A stretch of 52,096 nucleotides of DNA, from positions 1 through 52,096 of the forward strand of contig JBFMGD010000017.1 of NCBI GenBank assembly GCA_040751775.1, given 5' to 3'. Source of the stretch: JBFMGD01 sp040751775. Its GTDB lineage: Bacteria > Bacillota > Dethiobacteria > DTU022. The notes beneath the pieces are model-generated. The model was given only the letters and a program-made list of their open reading frames with translations. It was not told the origin of the DNA and made no database searches. A program made the position numbers and the translations under genes. Shown here piece after piece: positions 8,500 through 16,322 of this stretch (positions within the stretch are counted from its first letter, which is position 1; each line of letters starts with the position of its first letter).

Positions 8500-9699
8500 A
8501 TGATCAGGAAAGAGTTGCTGGAGCTGCTCTTCGAAGCGGCCAGCATCCAGCGCTGGAACGACCATATCCGGCCGGACCATTTTACCGAGCTGGACAAGCA
8601 AGCCCATAAGATGATTTACGCTTATGTCCTGGCCAAGACCCAGGAAACCGATTACGGCAGCAGCATTGACTGGCGCACACTGATTGAAGGCGGCCTCTTT
8701 GAATTCCTGCACCGGATCGTGCTTACGGATATCAAGCCGCCGGTATTCCACAAGCTGATGGCCCGGAAAGGGGCGCAGCTCAACCGCTGGGTGCTTGAGA
8801 AGCTGTCCGGTATGCTCGCCCCGCTCGAAGGCGCGTTTTTAAACCGGTTTGAAGAATACCTGATGAACCCGGAGCAGGCCGTCCTGGAAAAGAAAATCTT
8901 GAAAGCGGCGCATTACCTGGCCACCAATTGGGAATTCAAAATCATCTACCGTCTCAATGAGGGTCTCTACGGCCTGGAGGATACAAAGGCCGACATAGAG
9001 AACCAGCTGGAAGAGCACTATGACCTGGTCGGGGTGCAAAAGCTGAACCTGGGCAAAAAGACAGGCAACTTTCTGGATCTGGTCGGGCAGCTGCGCTTTC
9101 AACAGCGCTGGGCTCAATCGCCGCGCGTCCCGAAAACATCGGTGATCGGCCACATGCTGATCGTGGCGGTGCTGGCCTATCTCTGCTCGGTGGAGTTGGG
9201 GGCGTGCGATAAGCGTGTTTACAACAACTTCTTTGCCGGCCTCTTTCACGACCTGCCCGAAGTGCTCACCCGGGACATCGTCTCCCCGGTAAAGCGATCG
9301 GTAGCCGGGATTGAGCAGCTGATTAAAGAGATCGAACACCGCCAGCTCGAAGAGCGCATTTTCCCCTTGCTGCCGGCAGCCTGGCACTCTGAAATCAGCT
9401 ATTTTACGGAAGATGAATTTCAAAGCAAAATTATCGGCGCGGACGGGCAAATCGAGCCGATCAGTTCAGCCGAGATTAGCGCAAACTATAACCGGGACCG
9501 CTGCAGCCCCCTGGACGGGGAACTGATCAAAGCCTGTGATCAGCTGGCGGCGTACATGGAAACTTTTCTCTCCATTTCGCACGGCATTAAAGCAAACCCG
9601 CTGGTGGAAGCAAACCGCCACCTTTACGCAGCCTATAAAGATGCTGTCGTAGCTGGAATTGACTTCGGCCGGATTTTCAGCTACTTTAAAATACCGTAG
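8500..9699 (+). CDS. HD domain-containing protein (YfbR-like phosphohydrolase fold)
   Basis: This protein of about 399 aa has metal-binding residues of an HD phosphohydrolase: H218 in VIGHMLIVA, H250-D251 in GLFHDLPEV, and a later aspartate in ELIKACDQLAAYMET. The nearest known architecture is the HD_3/YfbR-type nucleotidase family, but the substrate is unknown. I chose the ATG at 8500 because GAAGGGGGG lies just upstream; an earlier in-frame ATG at 8443 has no ribosome site. The inverted repeat ACCGG/CCGGT (9701-9719) followed by a T-rich stretch may be a weak terminator before tex. Confidence 0.8.
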   Translation: MIRKELLELLFEAASIQRWNDHIRPDHFTELDKQAHKMIYAYVLAKTQETDYGSSIDWRTLIEGGLFEFLHRIVLTDIKPPVFHKLMARKGAQLNRWVLEKLSGMLAPLEGAFLNRFEEYLMNPEQAVLEKKILKAAHYLATNWEFKIIYRLNEGLYGLEDTKADIENQLEEHYDLVGVQKLNLGKKTGNFLDLVGQLRFQQRWAQSPRVPKTSVIGHMLIVAVLAYLCSVELGACDKRVYNNFFAGLFHDLPEVLTRDIVSPVKRSVAGIEQLIKEIEHRQLEERIFPLLPAAWHSEISYFTEDEFQSKIIGADGQIEPISSAEISANYNRDRCSPLDGELIKACDQLAAYMETFLSISHGIKANPLVEANRHLYAAYKDAVVAGIDFGRIFSYFKIP

Positions 9700-9754
9700 A
9701 ACCGGATTAATATCCCGGTATTTAAACTTTTAAAAGGCGAGGGAATGACAGCCG

Positions 9755-11902
9755 ATGAACGATAAAATATACAAACGGATCAGCCAGGAAATGAAAATAC
9801 CGGAGAGTAAAATAATCCAGACCGCGGCGCTGCTTGACGAAGGGAACACGGTGCCCTTTATAGCCCGCTACCGCAAAGAGATGACCGGCGGCTTGACCGA
9901 CGAGGAGATCCGGCTGCTCCAGGAGCGCCTCACTCAACAGCGCAACCTTGAACAGCGCCGCCTGGACGTGCTGCGCCTGATTGAAGCCCAGGGGGCCCTT
10001 ACCCCCGTGCTGCGGGCTCAGGTGGAAGCGGCGGCCACGGTTACCGAGCTCGACGACCTTTACCGCCCCTTTCGGCCGAAAAAGCGGACTAGGGCTTCGG
10101 TGGCCCGGGAAAAAGGGCTGGAGCCCCTGGCGCTCGCGGTTATGGCAGGAAAAATCGACCCGGCGCAGGAAGCAGCCGGCTATATCGACCCCGAGAAGGA
10201 TCTGCCGGACGGCGCGGCGGTCCTGCAGGGAGCGGCCGATATCATCGCCGAAGTGATCTCCGACGATGCCGCCGTGCGGCAGGGTTTAAGGCGGCTCTAT
10301 CGTGAAAAAAGCGTTGTGGCGGCGGAGAAGAAGGGGCCGGCGGAGGTCAATACATACGATGACTACGACGGGTTCAGCGAACCGCTGGCGAAGATGAAAC
10401 CGCACCGCATCCTGGCGATAAACCGCGGGGTCAAAGAAAAGGTGCTCGAGTTGAAGTTGGCAGTGGAGGAGGGCGAAGCGCTGCGCGTCGCGGGCGAGCG
10501 CTTCGTTGAGCCGGTCGCTGCGGAAGCCTGCCGCGACCTGCTGGCAAACGCGGCCGCCGACAGCTACCGGCGCTTGATTCATTCTTCCCTCGAGCGGGAG
10601 GTCTGGCAGGACCGCCTTGATGACGCCATCGAAGGGGCGCTCGCCGTATTTAAGGAGAACCTGAAAAAAAGGCTGCTGGTGCCGCCCGTGCGCCGGCGCC
10701 GCATCATGGGCTGGGACCCCGGTTTCCGGACCGGCTGCAAGCTGGCCTGCGTCTCCGAAACCGGGGAACTGCTGGAGACGACCGCCGTTTTCCCGACGGC
10801 GCCGAAAAACGACACCGCGGGCGCTGCCGTAACGGTGCTGCGCCTGATCAAAAAACACCGCATCGACTGTATCGCCATCGGCAACGGCACTGCTTCCCGC
10901 GAAAGCGAATCTTTTGTGGCCGCCCTGATTCAAGAACATGCTCTCCCGGTTGAATATACTATCGTCAACGAGGCCGGGGCCAGCGTCTACTCTGCATCGC
11001 CCACCGCGAAAAAAGAATTCCCCAACCTCGATGTGGCGGAGCGAAGCGCCGTCTCGATCGCGCGCCGGCTGCAGGATCCGCTGGCCGAGCTGGTCAAGAT
11101 CGACCCGAAGGCGATCGGCGTGGGCCAGTACCAGCACGATATGCCGCCCAAGGAATTGAGCGCCGTTCTGGCCGGCACGGTGGAAGCTTGCGTGAACAGC
11201 GTGGGCGCCGACTTAAATACCGCTTCCGCGCCGCTGCTCTCTTACATAGCCGGGATTAACACGGCCGTGGCGGATCGCATCGTGGCCTACCGCGGCGAAG
11301 CGGGCGGCTTTCAAGCGCGCGCCGAACTGTTGGCCGTATCCGGCCTCGGCCCGAAGGTTTTCAAACAGTGTGCCGGCTTCCTGCGCCTGCCAGACAGCGC
11401 CGACTACCTCGAGCGCAGCGCCGTGCACCCGGAGTCGTATGACCTGGCCGGCCGGCTGATGCGGGAGCTCTCCCTGGAGCCGGAAGCGCTGGGCCGGCCC
11501 GAAGCCATCCCCGATCTCTCGCCCGCTGAAATCGCCGCGCTGGCCGGGCGCCTCGAGGCCGGTGAACCGACGGTGCGCGACATCCTCGATGAATTCCGCA
11601 AGCCGGGCCGGGACCCCCGCGAGGACCTGCCCAAACCGGTTTTCTTGAAGTCGGTTACAGAAATGGCAGATCTCAAAGCAGGGATGGTGCTGATGGGGAT
11701 TGTGCGCAACATCGTCGACTTCGGCGCGTTCATCGATATCGGCGTGCACCAGGACGGGTTGGTCCACATCTCCGAAATCGTCGACCGTTATATCAAGCAC
11801 CCTTTGGAGGTGCTGCAGATCGAAGCAGTGGTGCCGGTTAAAATCCTCTCCGTCGACCTGAAGCGCCGCCGCATCGCCCTCTCGATTAAACAGGCCCGGT
11901 AA
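9755..11902 (+). CDS. tex: Tex family RNA-binding transcription accessory protein
   Basis: This 715-aa protein matches Tex. It has the N-terminal helical domain (KIIQTAALLDEGNTVPFIARYRKEMTG), a YqgF/RuvX-like RNase H fold near residues 325-450 (MGWDPGFRTGCKLA), two helix-hairpin-helix motifs (GLGPKVFKQCAGFL), and a C-terminal S1 domain near residues 640-712 (DFGAFIDIGVHQDGLVHIS). It binds nucleic acid and is a bacterial Spt6 relative. The ATG at 9755 has GCGAGGGAATGACAGCCG upstream. The gene is convergent with the second plsY-like gene. Confidence 0.95.
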   Translation: MNDKIYKRISQEMKIPESKIIQTAALLDEGNTVPFIARYRKEMTGGLTDEEIRLLQERLTQQRNLEQRRLDVLRLIEAQGALTPVLRAQVEAAATVTELDDLYRPFRPKKRTRASVAREKGLEPLALAVMAGKIDPAQEAAGYIDPEKDLPDGAAVLQGAADIIAEVISDDAAVRQGLRRLYREKSVVAAEKKGPAEVNTYDDYDGFSEPLAKMKPHRILAINRGVKEKVLELKLAVEEGEALRVAGERFVEPVAAEACRDLLANAAADSYRRLIHSSLEREVWQDRLDDAIEGALAVFKENLKKRLLVPPVRRRRIMGWDPGFRTGCKLACVSETGELLETTAVFPTAPKNDTAGAAVTVLRLIKKHRIDCIAIGNGTASRESESFVAALIQEHALPVEYTIVNEAGASVYSASPTAKKEFPNLDVAERSAVSIARRLQDPLAELVKIDPKAIGVGQYQHDMPPKELSAVLAGTVEACVNSVGADLNTASAPLLSYIAGINTAVADRIVAYRGEAGGFQARAELLAVSGLGPKVFKQCAGFLRLPDSADYLERSAVHPESYDLAGRLMRELSLEPEALGRPEAIPDLSPAEIAALAGRLEAGEPTVRDILDEFRKPGRDPREDLPKPVFLKSVTEMADLKAGMVLMGIVRNIVDFGAFIDIGVHQDGLVHISEIVDRYIKHPLEVLQIEAVVPVKILSVDLKRRRIALSIKQAR

Positions 11903-11931
11903 ATGAGAAGTGAGAGGTGAGAATGTACAAG

Positions 11932-11951
11932 GGGCACGCCTTGGCGTGCCC
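11932..11951. terminator. hairpin between convergent tex and plsY-like gene
   Basis: GGGCACGC and GCGTGCCC pair around CTTG. It lies between the tex stop and the end of the minus-strand plsY-like gene and may terminate both. A closely similar hairpin follows ndk at 33589-33610, so it also looks like a dispersed repeat. Confidence 0.6.
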
Positions 11952-11953
11952 TG

Positions 11954-12547
11954 TTAAAACAACTTCCGCCTGCCCCGCGCATACGCCCGAAAATCCTTAA
12001 CATGCTTGATCACGATCACCAGGCCCAGCGCCGCCCCGAAAATTACCCATGCCCAATCTTGAAAAAGCACCCAGAATAAAACCGGGAAAAGCGCCGCCGT
12101 GCCGCCCGCCGCCGTATTGGCATCGCGCAGCACCACGGCCAGCACGAGCGCCAGCAGGAGCATGAAAAGGAGCGCCGTCGGCGACAGCACCAGGAAGGCG
12201 CCCAGGGTCGTGGCCAGGCCTTTGCCGCCTTTGAGCCCGAGAAACGGGTTAAAATTATGGCCGAGGATCGCCATTAAGGCTGCGGCCGGCATGCTCTCCG
12301 CCCCGCCGCCCACCAGCGCGGCCAGGTAGACCGCCAGCGCGCCCTTGCCGGTGTCCACGGCGATTGTGAGCAGCCCTGCCGCGACGCCGGCCTCTTTTAC
12401 CGTATTCATCCCCCCGACATTACCCGAACCGACCTTGCGGATGTCCACGCCCCGAAAAAGCCTGCCGAAAACATAGGCGGTGGGAAACGCGCCGATCAGG
12501 TAGGCCATCACGCCCGACAAAAAACCGGTCATCCTGCTGTCCTCCAT
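11954..12547 (-). CDS. PlsY-family glycerol-3-phosphate acyltransferase, second copy
   Basis: This 197-aa membrane protein shows the PlsY motifs GAFPTAYVFGR, GSGNVGGMNTVK, GHNFNPFLGLKGGKGLATT and about five hydrophobic segments. In the second motif the family GATN is GGMN, and the body of the protein is clearly divergent from the plsY at 4972. It may be a paralog with altered acyl preference or a horizontally acquired copy. It stands alone on the minus strand rather than with gpsA. The start ATG is at 12547. Confidence 0.85.
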   Translation of the reverse strand: MEDSRMTGFLSGVMAYLIGAFPTAYVFGRLFRGVDIRKVGSGNVGGMNTVKEAGVAAGLLTIAVDTGKGALAVYLAALVGGGAESMPAAALMAILGHNFNPFLGLKGGKGLATTLGAFLVLSPTALLFMLLLALVLAVVLRDANTAAGGTAALFPVLFWVLFQDWAWVIFGAALGLVIVIKHVKDFRAYARGRRKLF

Positions 12548-12611
12548 GCTTCACTGAAGATAACTTTACTTACGGCTTCTCTTTCGCCTTAATGCACCGG
12601 TTTCCTGCCGC

Positions 12612-12845
12612 TCAGCCGTGCCGCGGCGCGAATTCCTGATTTTTCTGCGGCGAAGCAACATAGCGCCGGCCTGCCAGAGCAGCAGGGAATTGCCTTTCCC
12701 TTTCACCAGCATGCTCATCGTTGGTGTGTAATATGGTTAAGAAAAGCTCGCCCTCAGCGGCAAATCCGTTGCGTGCGGTACAAAAAAACAATACCGCCGG
12801 CACTATCAGCATGAGCAGCGGTAATCTAAAATTCTTAAACAGCAT
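12612..12845 (-). pseudogene. remnant of a secreted 5'-nucleotidase (UshA/CpdB-like)
   Basis: The 77-aa frame has a signal peptide (MLFKNFRLPLLMLIVPAVLF) followed by LTILHTNDEHAG, the N-terminal metal-site signature of secreted 5'-nucleotidases, which normally have 500 or more residues. Similarity stops at once. In another frame just downstream the strand reads SLLLWQAGAMLLRRRKIRNS, like a C-terminal membrane anchor with a basic tail. This suggests that the catalytic middle was deleted, leaving head and tail out of frame. It is very unlikely to be functional. Confidence 0.7.
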
Positions 12846-13113
12846 CTCCGGTTCGCCTCCATGAAATCATATGCTCAGAAAGCGCATCGACATATACACA
12901 TTGCTCTTTGGCGCATAGTGTTGTCACGAAACATTGTGGTATTATAGAGTTTAACTCAATGGTTGGGTAGGGATCGACCTTTCATGTTAAACTCCCTGCT
13001 ACTGGTGATCTAGCTTATGAGAATTACGAATAAGTGACCGTATCAGTTACAAAAAACGAGTTACAAAAAACATCAATGATTATCCGGTAGTCTTTTCAAG
13101 AAGACCACTTGTG

Positions 13114-13122
13114 TGTTATAAT
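13114..13122 (+). promoter_or_regulatory. extended -10 upstream of tRNA-Pro
   Basis: TGTTATAAT is a consensus extended -10. No good -35 is visible 17 bases upstream. It lies 75 bases before the tRNA. The stretch 12846-13196 otherwise holds no gene that I can support; GTCTT/AAGAC (13090-13105) is a small inverted repeat next to it. Confidence 0.45.
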
Positions 13123-13196
13123 AATCTGCAAGGTTAGTCGAGTGTGTTTTAGTTCAGTAATCCCAAAGTAATCGTTATTTATAATAAATCATGCAG

Positions 13197-13273
13197 CGGG
13201 GCGTGGCGCAGCTTGGTAGCGCGCTTGACTGGGGGTCAAGAGGCCGCTGGTTCAAATCCAGTCGCTCCGACCA
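13197..13273 (+). tRNA. tRNA-Pro (anticodon GGG)
   Basis: A 77-nt cloverleaf is visible. The acceptor CGGGGCG pairs with CGCTCCG, and the D arm is GCGCAGCTTGGTAGCGC. The anticodon stem CTTGA/TCAAG encloses the loop CTGGGGG, giving anticodon GGG. The T arm contains GGTTCAAATCC and CCA is encoded at 13271-13273. No integrated element is attached to its 3' end. Confidence 0.97.
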
Positions 13274-13274
13274 A

Positions 13275-13326
13275 AAAACCCCGGAAACCTTATAAATCAA
13301 GGGTTCTGGGGTTTTCGCTTTTTTGG
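13275..13326 (+). terminator. terminator of tRNA-Pro
   Basis: AAAACCCC (13275-13282) pairs with GGGGTTTT (13308-13315). Inner pairs exist between GAAACC and GGTTC, and the sequence continues CGCTTTTTT. It directly follows the tRNA CCA. Confidence 0.8.
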
Positions 13327-13830
13327 GGAAGGTATTACGGTTATTATTCAAACAAGTCGCGGAGCCTTCGCAAAAAGGCAGCTGCCGGCGATGACCTGGT
13401 GCCGTCCCTGATTGAAGCTGAGATCTCGACGGAAGAGTTTCGCAGGAACCCAAGCCCGCTTGATTCAAAAGGTATATCATGCGGACACATTAACAGGGGC
13501 GTCTTTCCTTTCTCTAAAATTATATGGTCATTATGTCCGTCTGGCTCTGGACAGGCAATACCGTCAGCTTCCGGGCTTTATGGTTCAGCGGAAACACTTA
13601 AGTTAATGACATTGTTAAAATAGGGCTTTTTTCTTTTTTCGAAGTGGCATTTGAAGGGTCTGAAGGCAAAAAGTAAGCAGAAAGCACTTCCTATATTACA
13701 AAAATACATATATTATGGAAGATAAGATCAAACAACTATTAAGATTTTGGAGTACAGCCTGCGGAATCGGGAGAATTCATGGCAGCCTCTAGAGTTTCGA
13801 AAATTTGTCAAATAAGTGAGGTGGCGTGTG
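13327..13830. other. gene-poor stretch
   Basis: About 500 bases between the tRNA-Pro terminator and the SDR gene. Short open frames exist (for example 13412-13606 on the plus strand), but none has a convincing ribosome site or a family signature that I recognise. They may be decayed coding sequence, as the neighbouring region contains several gene remnants. Confidence 0.5.
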
Positions 13831-14664
13831 TTGGATAAGCGAGTGGGCGTGGTACTGGTGACCGGTGCGTCTTCAGGCATCGGCCAAGCTGTCGCCAGGC
13901 ATCTTGTGCAGAAAGGATTCCGGGTATACGGCACCAGCCGCACTGTAACACCGGGGATACTGCAGGATTCTCCGGGAGAGCCGGTGATGCTGCACATGGA
14001 TGTAACCGTTGATCAATCCGTTAAAGCCGGGATGGAACAGGTTGTTCAGCGAGAGGGTCGCCTCGATATTGTGATCAATAGCGCAGGGTTCGGCCTGGCC
14101 GGGGCCGTCGAAGAAACGACTATTGAAGAAGCCAAAGCCCAGTTTGAAACGCTTTTTTTCGGCACACTCCGGGTATGCCGGGCGGCACTGCCGCTGTTGC
14201 GCCGGTCCGGCGGCGGCTATATTATCAATATCAGCTCCCTGGCCGGCCTGATTGCCATCCCCTTCCAGGGCTTCTACAGCGCCGCCAAGTACGCCCTGGA
14301 AGGGCTGACGGAATCGCTGCGCATGGAGGTGCGTGAATTTGGAATCCGGGTCGTCTTAATCGAGCCGGGGGATCTGAAGACCGGTTTTACCGCAAACCGG
14401 CTGGTGGCAGAGAAAGCTGAGCAGGATAGCTCACTCTACCGGGATAAATTTAGACGATCCCTGAGCGTGATGCAAAAAGACGAACAAAGTGGCCCGCCGC
14501 CGGATCTTCTGGCCCGCCTGATTGAAAAAATTCTCAACAACAAACAGCCCCGCTTGCGTTATACGTTCGCCCCTTTTACGCAGAAAAGCGCATTACTGCT
14601 GAAAAAAACTCTGCCCCAGAAGCTTTTCGAAGCTAGTTTGATGAAATATTATCATATTAAATAA
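13831..14664 (+). CDS. SDR family NAD(P)-dependent oxidoreductase
   Basis: A classical short-chain dehydrogenase of about 277 aa. It has the cofactor motif TGASSGIG near the N-terminus, NSAGFG in the middle, a catalytic serine in IINISSLAG and the YSAAK catalytic motif. The substrate is unknown. TTG at 13831 sits six bases after AGGTGG, and an in-frame GTG at 13828 is an alternative; the longer frame from GTG 13816 has no ribosome site. It stands alone. The strand downstream carries a gene remnant on the opposite strand. Confidence 0.88.
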   Translation: MDKRVGVVLVTGASSGIGQAVARHLVQKGFRVYGTSRTVTPGILQDSPGEPVMLHMDVTVDQSVKAGMEQVVQREGRLDIVINSAGFGLAGAVEETTIEEAKAQFETLFFGTLRVCRAALPLLRRSGGGYIINISSLAGLIAIPFQGFYSAAKYALEGLTESLRMEVREFGIRVVLIEPGDLKTGFTANRLVAEKAEQDSSLYRDKFRRSLSVMQKDEQSGPPPDLLARLIEKILNNKQPRLRYTFAPFTQKSALLLKKTLPQKLFEASLMKYYHIK

Positions 14665-14794
14665 TAGCGCTGACCCCGTCAGAAGGAGCTTGGCGTGAAC
14701 TGAGTGCTTGCGCAATCGAAGATTATCAGTTCATTAGTGAACGACGTCATTATGCCGCCGGTAGACTGGCTCTTAGGCAATGTCAATGAGCAGT

Positions 14795-14941
14795 TCACAG
14801 TGTATTGATAAAGAGCTCAACCCACGCAGCGTCAAAGTGAGTACCAGCGCTGCGCAGCAATTCCGCCAGCGCTTCTTCTTGGCACACTGCTTTCCGGTAG
14901 GGAAGATCATTGGTCATGGCGTTATACGCATCAACAACGCC
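14795..14941 (-). pseudogene. C-terminal remnant of an HD-GYP domain protein
   Basis: Read on the minus strand, this segment encodes VVDAYNAMTNDLPYRK followed by EEALAELLRSAGTHFDAAW and ends VELFINTL then TGA. This is the conserved C-terminal end of HD-GYP cyclic-di-GMP phosphodiesterase domains (family pattern DAYDAMTSDRPYR...EEA...GTQFDP). The HD and GYP catalytic motifs are absent. The fragment begins exactly where the beta-helix gene ends and overlaps its last codons in another frame, so a deletion appears to have joined the two. Confidence 0.75.
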
Positions 14942-16193
14942 TTCTCTTGTGCAAAATTGCGGCCCCCGCCGCCAGCATGGCCATGCACGCCAGGCCGGTC
15001 AGCGGCAGCGCGCCGTTGGTGCGCGGCAAGGCTTCGGAAGCAGGATCAGCTCCGGGTTCTTCAGGGAGGATATTTAAGAATATGCCGAACAGGCTCAAGC
15101 CGGTAAACTCCGCGCGGAAAATCAGTTTGCCGTCCTCTACTACCAGGGTGCCGCCGAGCGAACGCCATGCGCCGTCTTCGTAGCGGTACAGCTTAACCAG
15201 ATCGGAAGGAAGCTCATCTGCATCGAAATCTTCAAGATCAGCTATGTCTTCCACAAGAATAATTTCCAGCTGCACCGGCAAACCGGCCGAATCGAAGCTA
15301 CTTTCGATGCAAGCGAGATTATATCCCGCCAACAACAGGGGATCGACACCGGCGGGCAGGCCTTTTGCTTCATGATCTGCAGGGTTACAGACAATGAACG
15401 CAACCCAGCCGTCAGTTTCTTCGTCGATGGTTATGGTGATAATGATCGGGAAAGCAAAAGGAGCATCTTCAAGGAAAGAGGCCCTGGCATAATTAACCCC
15501 GTTTGCTACCAGCATAATGCGTGTGCCTTCGCTGTAATCAGCTTCTTCATCCGCAATCCAGGGATCATAATCTACATTGTCCGTGATACTGTCTCCTGCT
15601 CCGGAGGGATAGCCGTCATGACTGGGTCCGCTGATATCGCCCCACCAGTTCATGGTAGCGTCGATCACTGCAACAGAATCGTTTTGTAAACCCGTACTAT
15701 TGCCGGAGATATAGTTGTAGTTGACCCTGTTCCCGTCGCCGGCATTAAAAACTCCGCAAACATTATCCGTAATCACGTTATCCCGGATGCGGTTACCGCC
15801 GCCGTCCAGATAAACACCGTATTCGCAGTTCTCAATTCTGAAACCTTTGATCATGACTCTCTGGGCCGTAACGAAAAATCCGGTCCCGGTGCTTTCATCG
15901 AAATCTCCGTCCAGAATTGCGCCGTCTTCGCCCATAATTGTCAGGTTATCCTTGGAGATGCTGACATTCTCGCAATAACTACCCGCGGCTACGTAAACTG
16001 TGCCGCCCGCGCTTACCGCGTCGATTCCATCCTGAATTTTATCAAAATGCGTCTCACCCCACCCGGCCGTATCGCTGAAAAATCCATTGTCTACATAGAC
16101 ATTTACCGGACTATCTTCCGCCAAACCCGGCGCAGCCAGGAGAAGCAGCGCTGCCGCGGACACGATCAGAATAAGCCAACCTCTCTTTTTCAC
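14931..16193 (-). CDS. secreted right-handed beta-helix protein with LPxTG-like anchor
   Basis: This 420-aa protein starts with a clear signal peptide (MKKRGWLILIVSAAALLLLA, cleavage near GLAED). Residues about 30-190 show repeated short strand patterns (GNRIRDNVITDNVCGV, GNRVNYNYISGN) typical of NosD/pectate-lyase-like parallel beta-helices. A second domain follows at about 220-370. The C-terminus has LPRTN (389-393) and LPLTG (396-400), a hydrophobic segment and HKRRRC, a sortase-type cell-wall sorting signal. The substrate is unknown; a surface glycan-binding or glycan-cleaving role is possible. The last codons overlap a foreign HD-GYP remnant, so the very C-terminus may be secondary. Confidence 0.8.
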   Translation of the reverse strand: MKKRGWLILIVSAAALLLLAAPGLAEDSPVNVYVDNGFFSDTAGWGETHFDKIQDGIDAVSAGGTVYVAAGSYCENVSISKDNLTIMGEDGAILDGDFDESTGTGFFVTAQRVMIKGFRIENCEYGVYLDGGGNRIRDNVITDNVCGVFNAGDGNRVNYNYISGNSTGLQNDSVAVIDATMNWWGDISGPSHDGYPSGAGDSITDNVDYDPWIADEEADYSEGTRIMLVANGVNYARASFLEDAPFAFPIIITITIDEETDGWVAFIVCNPADHEAKGLPAGVDPLLLAGYNLACIESSFDSAGLPVQLEIILVEDIADLEDFDADELPSDLVKLYRYEDGAWRSLGGTLVVEDGKLIFRAEFTGLSLFGIFLNILPEEPGADPASEALPRTNGALPLTGLACMAMLAAGAAILHKRRRC

Positions 16194-16275
16194 TTCATTG
16201 AATCTCCTTTGACTGAATTTTAATTTAAATGCGTTATTGCCGTTCTAGAGTAGATTCTATACAATCAGAGTAAAT

Positions 16276-16304
16276 AAATACCCACCCCAAAGGGGTGGGT
16301 ATTT
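16276..16304. promoter_or_regulatory. 13-bp perfect hairpin in a divergent intergenic region
   Basis: AAATACCCACCCC (16276-16288) and GGGGTGGGTATTT (16292-16304) pair perfectly around AAA. It lies between the divergent beta-helix gene (start 16193) and LuxR-type gene (start 16323). On the minus strand it is followed by an A/T-rich ATTTAC, so it could act as an attenuator of a promoter lying inside the LuxR gene or insulate the two genes. It could also be a regulator site. Confidence 0.6.
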
Positions 16305-16322
16305 AAAAGGGGCGGAATAGGC

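Noticed and set aside
10286..11137. 283-codon minus-strand open frame inside tex
   Set aside because: Antisense shadow of the Tex gene; no ribosome site or family signature.
13412..13606. 64-codon open frame after tRNA-Pro
   Set aside because: No recognisable family, weak start and surrounded by decayed sequence; not enough to call a gene.
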